A DNA stretch of 61,090 bases, taken from Pelagibacteraceae bacterium AG-439-F23. Lineage in GTDB: Bacteria; Pseudomonadota; Alphaproteobacteria; Pelagibacterales; Pelagibacteraceae. Position numbers and translations under genes: made by a program. The stretch covers positions 1-61,090 of the forward strand of contig QCPT01000004.1 in assembly GCA_003212415.1 (NCBI GenBank). Reading direction: 5' to 3'. The notes below the pieces were generated by a model, which was not told the DNA's origin, ran no database searches, and was given only the letters and a program-made list of their open reading frames with translations. This document shows, one piece after another, positions 32,206-40,653 of this stretch. How positions within the stretch are numbered: position 1 is the first letter of the stretch; every line of letters starts with the position of its first letter.

Positions 32206-33021
32206 TTAATTTAAACTTTTTATAAATAGTTTTAATGAATTAATTAGTTCATTATTAAAGTCCATCATATGATCGTCATATTTTGAAAAATAGGAATATT
32301 TTGGTTCATTTGATAATTCAAACATTTTTTCTCCCATCCAAAATGGAACTATATTATCTTGTTCTCCATGCATAATTAATACTGGAGATTTAATATTTTT
32401 TATTTTCTTATCACTTTCATATCTATCTTTGAGAAGTAACCTAATTGGAAAAATAGGATATTTTGACTTGCCAGCCGCCACCATTGAAGTAAAGGGTGAT
32501 TCTAAAATTATACCTGCAAAATTTCTATTTTGTGCAATTTCAGTGGTTACTCCGGTACCAAGCGACTCTCCATATACTATAATATTTTCTTCAAATACTC
32601 CTTGTTTTATTAACCATTTAACAGCACTTCTTGCATCCTGGTAAAGACCTTGTTCTGTAGGTTCTCCTTTGTTTCCACTGAATCCCCTCCATGAAAGTAA
32701 TAAAAAATTAATATTCATATCTTCAAAGTGATTAATCTTATGTATTCTATTTTCTAATGATCCAGCATTCCCGTGTAGATAAAGGATAGTTTTAAATTTA
32801 TTAATATCTTTATTGTGATACCAGGCTAATAAATCAATGTTATCATCTGTTGCAATTTTTACTTCTTTAATATTTACAGTCAACTTGTCTCCATAATAAT
32901 TGTTTTCTGTTGGATGATATAAAAGACTTCTTTGAAAAATATATAATCCAAGTGTAGCAAAAAAATAAACTAAAACGACTAAACTAACTAAAAATAAGTT
33001 ATACATTTTTTTATTTTTCAT
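32206..33021 (-). CDS. Membrane-anchored alpha/beta hydrolase (BEM46/ABHD13-like)
   Basis: The 271-residue protein has one N-terminal transmembrane segment (about 7-29) and then an alpha/beta hydrolase domain. It shows an oxyanion motif YLHGNAGSLENR, the nucleophile elbow GESLGTG with Ser153, an acid in HGEQDNIVP, and a C-terminal His in YDDHMMDF. This arrangement is typical of the BEM46/ABHD13 group of serine hydrolases, whose substrates are mostly unknown. Its start overlaps the end of the MFS gene by 11 bases, suggesting co-expression. Confidence 0.85.
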   Translation of the reverse strand: MKNKKMYNLFLVSLVVLVYFFATLGLYIFQRSLLYHPTENNYYGDKLTVNIKEVKIATDDNIDLLAWYHNKDINKFKTILYLHGNAGSLENRIHKINHFEDMNINFLLLSWRGFSGNKGEPTEQGLYQDARSAVKWLIKQGVFEENIIVYGESLGTGVTTEIAQNRNFAGIILESPFTSMVAAGKSKYPIFPIRLLLKDRYESDKKIKNIKSPVLIMHGEQDNIVPFWMGEKMFELSNEPKYSYFSKYDDHMMDFNNELINSLKLFIKSLN

Positions 33022-34228
33022 TTTTATTTTTCAAGATAAAATATAAGTAACTTAAAATACAAATTATTAAATAAACTGTAAAAGAAATTTTAAAACTTTT
33101 AACTTCTTCTCTTCCTAAAAATTGGCAAAAATCAATAATTAAACCTATTCCCCACTGCATAACAAAAGTACCTACAAAAATAAGTAGGTTAAATGATGTT
33201 AATGATTTACCGGCCAAACTTGTTGGGAAAGATAAAGCTACAGCAGGTTGAGTTAGTGTTAATACTATTGAAGTAAGTATATAAATTGCAAAATGTAATG
33301 CTCCTGCATTTTCTCCTAAAATAATTATAAAAAGTAATGATAAATAGCTAATTGGTAATCCTAATTTCATTAATTTCATCGATTCTACTCCAAGCTTTGT
33401 AATTTTGGGTAAGATGTAGCCAAAAATAAAAAAAGCAAATAACATAGTAACATTTATCCAAAAAAGACCTGTTGCACTTTCTAAAGGAGTATACCCCGCA
33501 ACTCTTACCATCCACGGTCCAGCCCATAAGGTTTGGATTGCAACCATTCCTCCATAGTTGAACAAGCCTAATGGAATTGTGCTTCTAAAAAATTTATTTT
33601 TCCATACATCTGTTAAGGACCCAGCACTTGTTTCTTGGTTGTTATTTTCTGTTCCCCATTTAGGAATGAAAAGTAATGTTAAAACTATAACAATGAGTAT
33701 TAAAATAGATATTAAACCAAATATCCACCTCCAACCAATAATTGGTAATAAAATTTGTACGGGTAAAGTTGAAAAAACAAAACCCATTGAAAGCACCATT
33801 AACATCCAAGCGTTTGCTCTTTGCTGATACTCATCTGCAAACCAAATTCTATAACCAGTTAATGGACCCATTAAACAAGCACTAACACCAACTCCAATTA
33901 AAATTCTTGAAATAAGTAAACCAGAAAAGCTTTTGGCTAAAGCAAATGCAATTGTTCCGATGATTGCGATTAATAAAAAAGATGAAACAATTTTTTTAGG
34001 ACCATGCCTATCTAGTAAATATCCAAGAGGTATTTGCATAGATGCAAATCCTAAAAAATAACCACCAGCTAATAACCCTAGGTTTCCTGCAGTTAAATTA
34101 AACTCTGTAGTTAATAATGGCGATAAAGTTGCCGTAATTGCTCTTAAAAGAGCAGATATAAAATAACCACAAGCAAATACAAAAAATATAAAAACCGCTT
34201 TTTTAATCGGTAAAATATTTTTCTCCAT
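33011..34228 (-). CDS. Major facilitator superfamily transporter
   Basis: The 405-residue protein has about 12 hydrophobic segments and the MFS loop 2-3 motif GYLLDRHGPKKI (around residues 66-77) after LGLLAGGYFLGFASMQIPL. A cytoplasmic mid-loop is seen near 195-215 (KWGTENNNQETSAG). The substrate cannot be read from the sequence. It is ten bases downstream of the TRAP large permease and overlaps the hydrolase, so it is probably in the same transcript and could export or import a related metabolite. Confidence 0.9.
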   Translation of the reverse strand: MEKNILPIKKAVFIFFVFACGYFISALLRAITATLSPLLTTEFNLTAGNLGLLAGGYFLGFASMQIPLGYLLDRHGPKKIVSSFLLIAIIGTIAFALAKSFSGLLISRILIGVGVSACLMGPLTGYRIWFADEYQQRANAWMLMVLSMGFVFSTLPVQILLPIIGWRWIFGLISILILIVIVLTLLFIPKWGTENNNQETSAGSLTDVWKNKFFRSTIPLGLFNYGGMVAIQTLWAGPWMVRVAGYTPLESATGLFWINVTMLFAFFIFGYILPKITKLGVESMKLMKLGLPISYLSLLFIIILGENAGALHFAIYILTSIVLTLTQPAVALSFPTSLAGKSLTSFNLLIFVGTFVMQWGIGLIIDFCQFLGREEVKSFKISFTVYLIICILSYLYFILKNKNEK

Positions 34229-34238
34229 GAATTTTAAA

Positions 34239-36890
34239 TTAAAAATTTAATGATATATCTCTATGAATGGAGTTACAACGTGCAACCATTTTAGCTTGTT
34301 CCTTAGTTAAACGCGATTGAAGTCTTAAACCTATATTATTCTTTATAACTAAATTATATTTTTCAAGTTCTGGCATTAAGTTTTTAGCTGCATCTTTTCT
34401 CCAGCCAATTTCTTTTTCAAATAACATATTTACTTCATAGCTAGCATCTGAAATTTTGCTAAGATCTTTTTCTTCACTATCAATCAAAGAATATAAATCA
34501 TCTAATCTGTTTGCAATTTCTTCTGATCCCGAAATCTCTCCAAGTTTTTCAAACAAACTATCTATAATTAAAATTGAATTTTCATAATCAGCATTAGCTA
34601 TATTTTTCTTTAAATTATTAATTTCTGAAGAAAGATTATTTAAATTTTCATGATCATTTATAAACATAGCAATTTGATCTAAGTTATCATAAGCTTGGTC
34701 AACATTTTTTTTGTATCTTTTTGTTTGAGTATTTTTTGCTTTTTGAAGAATTTCAAATTCTTTATTTTTAGATACCCAATTTTCTGGGATTTGTTTTTTT
34801 ATTTCATCAATTTCTAAGTTGTAGTCTTCTATCCTCAGCTCAATTTTATTTTTTTCTGCTAAGTCATCTTTCTCCAAATTTCTAATTTCAGCTTTTGATT
34901 TTTCTATTTTCCTTTCTATTTTTCTAATCTTTTTTTGTTTTTTTCTTACGCTAAAATGAAGATCTCTATAATCCTTAGCGAATAAGTCATATTCTTTTTC
35001 TGTTTTTTGAAGTTTATTTACTAAAGAAAAAGTTAATAATGCATTTTCAAAATGTTCTTCAAAAATATCCAATTTATCATTAGGAAGATTGGAAGGAACT
35101 AACTTTTGAAAACCTGTGATTGCTGCTTTAATTTTTTGTTCATCATTATTGTAAATAGCAAACTTATATTCTTGTAAACAATGTTGAAGCTTAGGATTCA
35201 TTGGAGGCGGTGCCACATGAGATGTTAAGTATGTTCTGGCAGGTAAATAATTTACCAAGGTTGGGTAAAATCCTACAATTCCAAGTCCTACTAATTGTAA
35301 TGCTATAAAAGGAACTACACCTTTCCATATATTTAAAGTAGTAATAAATTTAGGAGCAACTCCTTTTAGATAAAACAACGCGAAACCAAATGGAGGAGTT
35401 AAAAATGAAGTTTGCAAGTTAACTCCAATCATTACTCCTAACCATATTGCACTAACATTAGCTCCTGTTTCTGCCAATAATATTGGCGCAATAATAGGGA
35501 CTACAACTACTGCAATTTCTATAAAATCAAGAAAAAAACCTAAGAGAAAAATTACTGCCATCACAACAATAAATTGGGTCCAAAATCCACCTGGCAAATC
35601 TTGTAAAAAATCTCTTACTAATTCTTCACCCCCAAAAGCTCTAAAACCTGAAGTTAACATCGCTGCACCAAGAAGAATTATAAAAACCATAGAAGTAGTT
35701 ACACAAGTTTCAGTAACAACCTCTTTTAAAACATCATTAACTTTGTATGCTCTCCAAAAACTCCAAACAATACCAATTAAAAAAATTGCAGTAAAAAAAG
35801 CAGTAACAAGAATTGCAGCAAAGTCTCTAGTTTCTACGGCTTTAATATTTAAATTAAAATTTTTTGAAAGTATAAATATAGGAATTATAGATATAACGCT
35901 TATTAGCAATGGATAATATGCATCCTTTTTACCTTGATGTAAACGATAACCGGCCATTATAGTGGCTCCTATTGCACCAATAGAACCAGCTTGGTTTACA
36001 GTTGCTATACCCATTAATATAGATCCAAGAACTGCAAATATTAATGCAAGTGGTGGAATTATCACCATGATGACTTTCATCCAAAATTTAAAATCAAATT
36101 GACCCTTGAATGGAACTGGAGGAGCTGACTTAGGATTTATTCTTGCATATACGAATACATACAACATATACAAGCCAACAAGTACTAGCCCAGGTAATAA
36201 TGCTCCAAGAAACATATCTCCAGCACTGGTAGAGCCCACTCTAAACTCACCAGGCATATTAAACTCTCCTGTTATTAATTTATAATCTGCCTGCCTCATA
36301 GTATTTGCTACATCTGCAGCACTAGCTAATTGGTCAGCAATAATAATTAAAACAATTGATGGAGGAATTATTTGACCTAGTGTTCCAGATGAACAAACAA
36401 TTCCGCTTGCAAGGCTTCTATCATATTTATTATTCAACATAGTAGGTAATGAAATTAAACCCATAGCAATTACAGTAGCCCCAACTATTCCTGTAGTCGC
36501 TGCAAGTAATGCACCTACAAATATAACTGAAATTCCAAGTCCTCCAGGAATAGGACCAAATAATTGACCCATAGTCACCAAAAGATCTTCTGCAATTTTT
36601 GATTTTTGCAACATTATCCCCATAAAAATAAATAATGGTATTGCAATTAAAGTGTCAGTTTCTACATCCCAATAATTACTCCTGAAATTTGTAATCCCTG
36701 CTGTCAACCACTCTATTGGTCCATCAGTTGCATAATATGCACCTACATCTCCTTCAAAGAGATATCCGAAGAAAGCTGCAAGACCTATTGAGATAATAGC
36801 TGACCCTGGTAATGCAAAAGCAACGGGAAAACCTGATGCCAATGCCAAAATCATTATTAATACCAGTAAAGCTAAAAATAAATGTTCCAT
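34239..36890 (-). CDS. dctM: TRAP transporter large permease (DctM) with long C-terminal coiled-coil tail
   Basis: DctM forms the Na+-driven transport channel of TRAP systems. Residues 1 to about 548 are hydrophobic, with conserved DctM segments such as GFPVAFALPGSAI, IPLFIFMGIMLQKS, GLGISVIFVGALLAATTGIVGATVIAMG, GTLGQIIPPSIVLI and LQTSFLTPPFGFALFYLKG. The core is itself longer than the usual about 430, with extra hydrophobic segments near 270-390. From about residue 549 on (34239-35246) the protein is highly charged, with a lysine/glutamate-rich heptad-like stretch (KKQKKIRKIERKIEKSKAEI), predicted cytoplasmic or peripheral. This 335-residue tail is not part of the standard family. The gene is three bases downstream of dctQ. 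Confidence 0.93.
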   Translation of the reverse strand: MEHLFLALLVLIMILALASGFPVAFALPGSAIISIGLAAFFGYLFEGDVGAYYATDGPIEWLTAGITNFRSNYWDVETDTLIAIPLFIFMGIMLQKSKIAEDLLVTMGQLFGPIPGGLGISVIFVGALLAATTGIVGATVIAMGLISLPTMLNNKYDRSLASGIVCSSGTLGQIIPPSIVLIIIADQLASAADVANTMRQADYKLITGEFNMPGEFRVGSTSAGDMFLGALLPGLVLVGLYMLYVFVYARINPKSAPPVPFKGQFDFKFWMKVIMVIIPPLALIFAVLGSILMGIATVNQAGSIGAIGATIMAGYRLHQGKKDAYYPLLISVISIIPIFILSKNFNLNIKAVETRDFAAILVTAFFTAIFLIGIVWSFWRAYKVNDVLKEVVTETCVTTSMVFIILLGAAMLTSGFRAFGGEELVRDFLQDLPGGFWTQFIVVMAVIFLLGFFLDFIEIAVVVVPIIAPILLAETGANVSAIWLGVMIGVNLQTSFLTPPFGFALFYLKGVAPKFITTLNIWKGVVPFIALQLVGLGIVGFYPTLVNYLPARTYLTSHVAPPPMNPKLQHCLQEYKFAIYNNDEQKIKAAITGFQKLVPSNLPNDKLDIFEEHFENALLTFSLVNKLQKTEKEYDLFAKDYRDLHFSVRKKQKKIRKIERKIEKSKAEIRNLEKDDLAEKNKIELRIEDYNLEIDEIKKQIPENWVSKNKEFEILQKAKNTQTKRYKKNVDQAYDNLDQIAMFINDHENLNNLSSEINNLKKNIANADYENSILIIDSLFEKLGEISGSEEIANRLDDLYSLIDSEEKDLSKISDASYEVNMLFEKEIGWRKDAAKNLMPELEKYNLVIKNNIGLRLQSRLTKEQAKMVARCNSIHRDISLNF

Positions 36891-36893
36891 AAA

Positions 36894-37877
36894 TTATTTT
36901 TTCAAAAGTACATAACTGCTACTCATAAAATAGCTTGTAAATTGAGTTAACATAGTTACCGCGAATACTGCTAAATATACTGCCATTAAATATAGCAGAT
37001 ACAAACCATTAGAACCTTGTTGAGTAATTTCAAATGAAATTACTGGTCCATTAATAATACTAGCTTTTCCTCCCATTCCTAAAAATAAAACTATAAGACA
37101 AAGCGGTATGCCCAATAGCAATGATCCAAGAGAATTTGTCCAAGCTTTCTTTCTCTCGCTAAAACCAGTGTACAAAACATCAACTCGTACATGTCCTTCA
37201 TGCATTAATGCGTACGCACTAGCAAATAAATAAAGGGCAGAGTACCAGAAACGAACTAAATCACCTTGAAAAGCTTGTTCATATTCAAATATAAATCTTG
37301 ATACTACAATGAAAAATTCACTTGCAACAACTAAAACGGCCAACCAAATAAAACCTACTGATCTTGTAAAATAACCAATTACAAATGAAATTAATATTAA
37401 AGGAAAATGAACAAAAGTAATTCTAAAGGCTGGAATAACTAATTTAACTTTTAAAGTTTCACCAAAAATTGGCTCAACTAATTTTTCTACAACCATAAAT
37501 GAAACTATTAAATCTGCAATCCCAACAATTAAAACTGCCCAAAAAGATGAACGAATAATATAAGCCGTAAAATTTGTAAGAATTTTTGAGTCAGTTTCTA
37601 GGCTTTGTTTAATTGATTTTGCTACATAAATAATTGCTAATAGTATCGAGGTAAAATAAAAAAATAATTGTATATAAGCAGTTGTTAATGCTGAATCTTC
37701 TAGTGGTTTACTTAATTTTTTAAACCCAAATAAACCATAGTGTGCAAATAACTTTTTAACACCGGTCCATTCAAACCAAACCGTTAAAACATTGTTTATT
37801 AAAAAAACAAAAGTAATGGCTAATATTGAATAACAAAAAATTCTTATCAATATAGGTAGGTTACTTTTTGTAATCAT
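36894..37877 (-). CDS. dctQ: TRAP transporter small permease (DctQ), enlarged
   Basis: DctQ is the accessory membrane subunit of TRAP transporters. The 327-residue protein is about twice the usual length. The C-terminal part (about 170-327) matches DctQ with LVVASEFFIVVSRFIFEY, HEGHVRVDVLYTGFSERKKAW and four helices. The N-terminal part adds three or four further transmembrane segments separated by a polar loop. Long DctQ subunits occur in the FcbT2/TakQ-like branch, which fits the identity of the neighbouring dctP. Confidence 0.88.
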   Translation of the reverse strand: MITKSNLPILIRIFCYSILAITFVFLINNVLTVWFEWTGVKKLFAHYGLFGFKKLSKPLEDSALTTAYIQLFFYFTSILLAIIYVAKSIKQSLETDSKILTNFTAYIIRSSFWAVLIVGIADLIVSFMVVEKLVEPIFGETLKVKLVIPAFRITFVHFPLILISFVIGYFTRSVGFIWLAVLVVASEFFIVVSRFIFEYEQAFQGDLVRFWYSALYLFASAYALMHEGHVRVDVLYTGFSERKKAWTNSLGSLLLGIPLCLIVLFLGMGGKASIINGPVISFEITQQGSNGLYLLYLMAVYLAVFAVTMLTQFTSYFMSSSYVLLKK

Positions 37878-37908
37878 AGAACAAAAAAAATTTATTTAAT
37901 TATTAAAA

Positions 37909-37930
37909 AAGGGCCCTAAAAAGGGCCCTT
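37909..37930 (-). terminator. GC-rich hairpin with U-tract between dctP and dctQ
   Basis: A perfect 8-bp inverted repeat AAGGGCCC/GGGCCCTT with a six-base A/T loop is followed, in the minus-strand transcript, by six U residues. It lies in the 82-base gap after dctP and before dctQ. It has the form of an intrinsic terminator and would let most transcripts stop after the abundantly needed binding protein, with read-through giving the permeases. It could equally be an mRNA-stabilising 3' hairpin. Confidence 0.8.
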
Positions 37931-37959
37931 AATTATAAATTTTAATCAAACTTTAAGTA

Positions 37960-39090
37960 TTATAGTCCTAAAGCTCTGTTTCTTTGTGCAATATATGGCG
38001 AGTCTGACAAGTTAGTCCAAGCACCAATCTCTGTACGTGATTTAACGAAAGCTTTATGAACTTTCGCGGCAAGAGCACTGTGTTGTTGAACTTCATCGTA
38101 AACTTCAGCAGCACCCTTAGCAAAAGCATCGTAAACTTTGTCGTTAAACTTCTCAAGTTTAACTCCATGATCATTTACTAGACGCGCTAAAGCTGCACCA
38201 TTTTTAGCATTATACTCGGCCATCGTAATTTCATCTGCCCATGCACAAGCAGTTTTAATTATCGCTTGGTCTGATTTTGATAAGCTTGTAAACCATGATT
38301 TATTAACACCACATGCTAACATCGAACCAGGTTCGTGCATACCAGGATAGTAATAATATTTAGCAGCTTCATGGAATTTCATAGCCTCATCATTCCAAGG
38401 ACCAACCCATTCAGTTGCATCAATTGCACCTGACACAAGGTTTTCATAAATTTGTCCGCCAGGAAGTGAAATTGGAGAACCACCAAGTTTTCCAAGAACT
38501 TGTCCACCTAATCCAGGCATACGCATTTTTAAGCCTTTTAAGTCATTAGCTGATCTAATTTTTTTATTAAACCAACCACCCATTTGCACTCCAGTATTAC
38601 CAGCTATAAAACTTTGAGTTCCAAAGTCGTCAGTTAGTTCATCCCAAAGTTCTTGTCCACCACCATGGTGAATCCAAGCATTGATTTCAGAGTAAGTAAA
38701 ACCAAATGGACATGCAGTAAAGTATCCAAATGCAGGGTGTTTTTTAACCCAATAATAATCTGCACCATGATACATTTGTGAGTTACCAGAAGCAACTTCG
38801 TCAAATGAGTCAAATGCTTTTACTCTCTCGTTTGCAGCATAATAAGTAACTTGAATACGTCCATCACTCATATCGCTTAGTCTTTTAGCAAGTCTTTGTG
38901 CACCAGTTCCTAGACCAGGAAAATCTCTTGGCCAAGTAGCTACCATTGCCGCTTCTACTCTGTCTGCAGCAACAGCTGGAGCAGCTAAAGATGATGCGGC
39001 TACAGCAGCAACACCAGTTGCAGCAGCTGCTTTAAAGAACTTACGTCTTGAAGGCAATTTTTCCTTCAATGATTTTTTTTCTTTAATCAT
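37960..39090 (-). CDS. dctP: TRAP transporter periplasmic substrate-binding protein (DctP family, TakP/FcbT1-like)
   Basis: This is the binding protein that captures an organic acid in the periplasm and delivers it to DctQM. The 376-residue protein starts with a Tat-type leader (LPSRRKFFKAAAATGVAAVAASSLAAPAVAA). The mature part shows DctP-family segments: ATWPRDFPGLGTGAQRLAKRL, GLKMRMPGLGGQVLGKLG, SGAIDATEWVGPWND, and YYYPGMHEPGSMLACGVN. These resemble the TakP/mannitol-chloroaromatic branch, where 2-oxo acids or related carboxylates are ligands. It has a strong Shine-Dalgarno (AGGAG), which is unusual in this window, and codons visibly richer in G and C than its neighbours, both signs of high expression. 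Confidence 0.93.
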   Translation of the reverse strand: MIKEKKSLKEKLPSRRKFFKAAAATGVAAVAASSLAAPAVAADRVEAAMVATWPRDFPGLGTGAQRLAKRLSDMSDGRIQVTYYAANERVKAFDSFDEVASGNSQMYHGADYYWVKKHPAFGYFTACPFGFTYSEINAWIHHGGGQELWDELTDDFGTQSFIAGNTGVQMGGWFNKKIRSANDLKGLKMRMPGLGGQVLGKLGGSPISLPGGQIYENLVSGAIDATEWVGPWNDEAMKFHEAAKYYYYPGMHEPGSMLACGVNKSWFTSLSKSDQAIIKTACAWADEITMAEYNAKNGAALARLVNDHGVKLEKFNDKVYDAFAKGAAEVYDEVQQHSALAAKVHKAFVKSRTEIGAWTNLSDSPYIAQRNRALGL

Positions 39091-39099
39091 TTTTTCTCC

Positions 39100-39104
39100 T
39101 CTTA
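39100..39104 (-). promoter_or_regulatory. Strong Shine-Dalgarno of dctP
   Basis: The minus strand reads AGGAG a few bases upstream of the dctP ATG at 39090. Most genes in this window have no recognisable purine-rich site, so this stands out and supports the chosen start and high translation of the binding protein. The remaining upstream gap (to 39233) is AT-rich, with a possible TATAAT at 39228-39233 right after the stop of the next gene. Confidence 0.7.
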
Positions 39105-39233
39105 AGTTAATTAACTAAATAGATTTAAACATAAATTGGATCACGAGTCCTTGATAATTTGTCTCAAGTAGAAAATTATTTAGAAAAATTGATATAGATC
39201 ATATAATAAATACAATCTGAAATTGAAATTATA

Positions 39234-40607
39234 CTAGTTTAGGTCAAAAACCTTTCCAGGATTCATTATGTTGTTAACGTCTAAACTTCTTTTAATCGAT
39301 TTCATTACAGGCAAATTATCAGGATGCTCTTTTAATAAATAACCTTTTTTTTGTAGTCCAATTCCATGTTCTCCAGTTATTGTACCTTCTAGTTCTAAAG
39401 CTTTTTCTATAAGTTTGTCGCTATATTCTCTTATTATTTTTTGTTTTTCTTTATCTTTGGGATCATACAAAATAATAGAGTGAAAATTACCATCTCCAAC
39501 ATGACCAACCATTGGAGCTATTAAGCCATTATCTTTAACATGTTTCTCAGCCCAAGAAACACATTCTACAAGTTTTGATATTGGTACACATATATCTGTT
39601 GAATAGACTTTCATATTTTTTCCCAAAGATTTAACAGAATAGTAAACATCATGCCTTGCTTTCCATAATTTGTTTCTTTCTTCAATTGACTCAGCCCATT
39701 TAAAATCACTTCCTCCATTATTTTTTGATAATTCTTCTACAATTTTTATTGCCTCTTTATTTGAATCTTCACTACCATGAAATTCAAAGAAAAGAGTTGG
39801 GGAAGCTTTTATATTATCTAATTTTGAATATTTAATACTTATTTCCATTTGGTCTTTATTTAACATTTCAATTCTTGCAATATTAACTCCATACTGAATT
39901 ACTTCTTGTGAAGTTAGAACAGCTGAGTCTAAATCGGGAAAATAACATACCGCACTCATTATGCTTTCTGGAATTGGAGACAATCTTAATTGAACTTCAG
40001 TAATAACTCCTAATGTTCCCTCTGAACCTATAAATAAATTTGTTAAATTATATCCTGAAGAAGATTTTTTTGCTCTACTTCCTGTTTTAATAATTTCTCC
40101 ATTAGCTAAAACAACTGTTAAACCTGAAACTACTGTTCGCATTGTTCCATATTTTACTGCCATAGTCCCAGAAGCTGAGGTTGCAGCCATACCACCTAAT
40201 GCAGCATCTGCTCCTGGATCAATTGGAAAAAAGACTCCATCTTCTCTTAAATATTCATTCAATTGTTTTCTTGTTACATTTGCTTGTACACGACAGTCAA
40301 AATCATTAGCATTAACATTTAATACCTTGTTCATTTTTTCAAGAGATATTGTAATTCCATTTGCATTACCAACCGCATTTCCCTCTAAGGAAGTTCCAGT
40401 TCCAAATGGTACAACTGGAATTTTATGTTCATTACATAATTTTAAAAATTTTGAAACTTCTTCATTGGTCTCAGGAAAAACTACTGCTTGAGATAATACT
40501 GGATCATATGTATCTTCTCCACGAGCATAATTTCCTCTTGTTGACTCAGACGTAGAAAATCTAACATTAAAAATTTTTTTAAGTTCGTTTTGTACTTGTT
40601 CATTCAT
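39234..40607 (-). CDS. FAD-linked 2-hydroxyacid dehydrogenase (GlcD / D-lactate dehydrogenase-like)
   Basis: The 457-residue flavoprotein belongs to the FAD_binding_4/FAD-oxidase_C family, which oxidises D-lactate, glycolate or D-2-hydroxyglutarate and feeds electrons to quinone or cytochrome. Visible are VPFGTGTSLEGNAVGNANGITI in the FAD domain, DPGADAALGGMAATSASGTMAVKYG, GYNLTNLFIGSEGTLGVITE, and the C-terminal MVGHVGDGNFHSII and GTITGEHGIGLQKKGYL. No GlcE/GlcF-type partner genes lie beside it, so a single-subunit D-lactate dehydrogenase (cytochrome type) is the most likely reading. The substrate is inferred only. Confidence 0.85.
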   Translation of the reverse strand: MNEQVQNELKKIFNVRFSTSESTRGNYARGEDTYDPVLSQAVVFPETNEEVSKFLKLCNEHKIPVVPFGTGTSLEGNAVGNANGITISLEKMNKVLNVNANDFDCRVQANVTRKQLNEYLREDGVFFPIDPGADAALGGMAATSASGTMAVKYGTMRTVVSGLTVVLANGEIIKTGSRAKKSSSGYNLTNLFIGSEGTLGVITEVQLRLSPIPESIMSAVCYFPDLDSAVLTSQEVIQYGVNIARIEMLNKDQMEISIKYSKLDNIKASPTLFFEFHGSEDSNKEAIKIVEELSKNNGGSDFKWAESIEERNKLWKARHDVYYSVKSLGKNMKVYSTDICVPISKLVECVSWAEKHVKDNGLIAPMVGHVGDGNFHSIILYDPKDKEKQKIIREYSDKLIEKALELEGTITGEHGIGLQKKGYLLKEHPDNLPVMKSIKRSLDVNNIMNPGKVFDLN

Positions 40608-40653
40608 TGTTTAATAAAATAACATATTAATTTTAATATTAAATATACTTAAA

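Noticed and set aside
39150..39168. CTTGA...TCAAG inverted repeat upstream of dctP as an operator
   Set aside because: Five-base arms are too short to distinguish from chance in this composition. No matching second site was seen.
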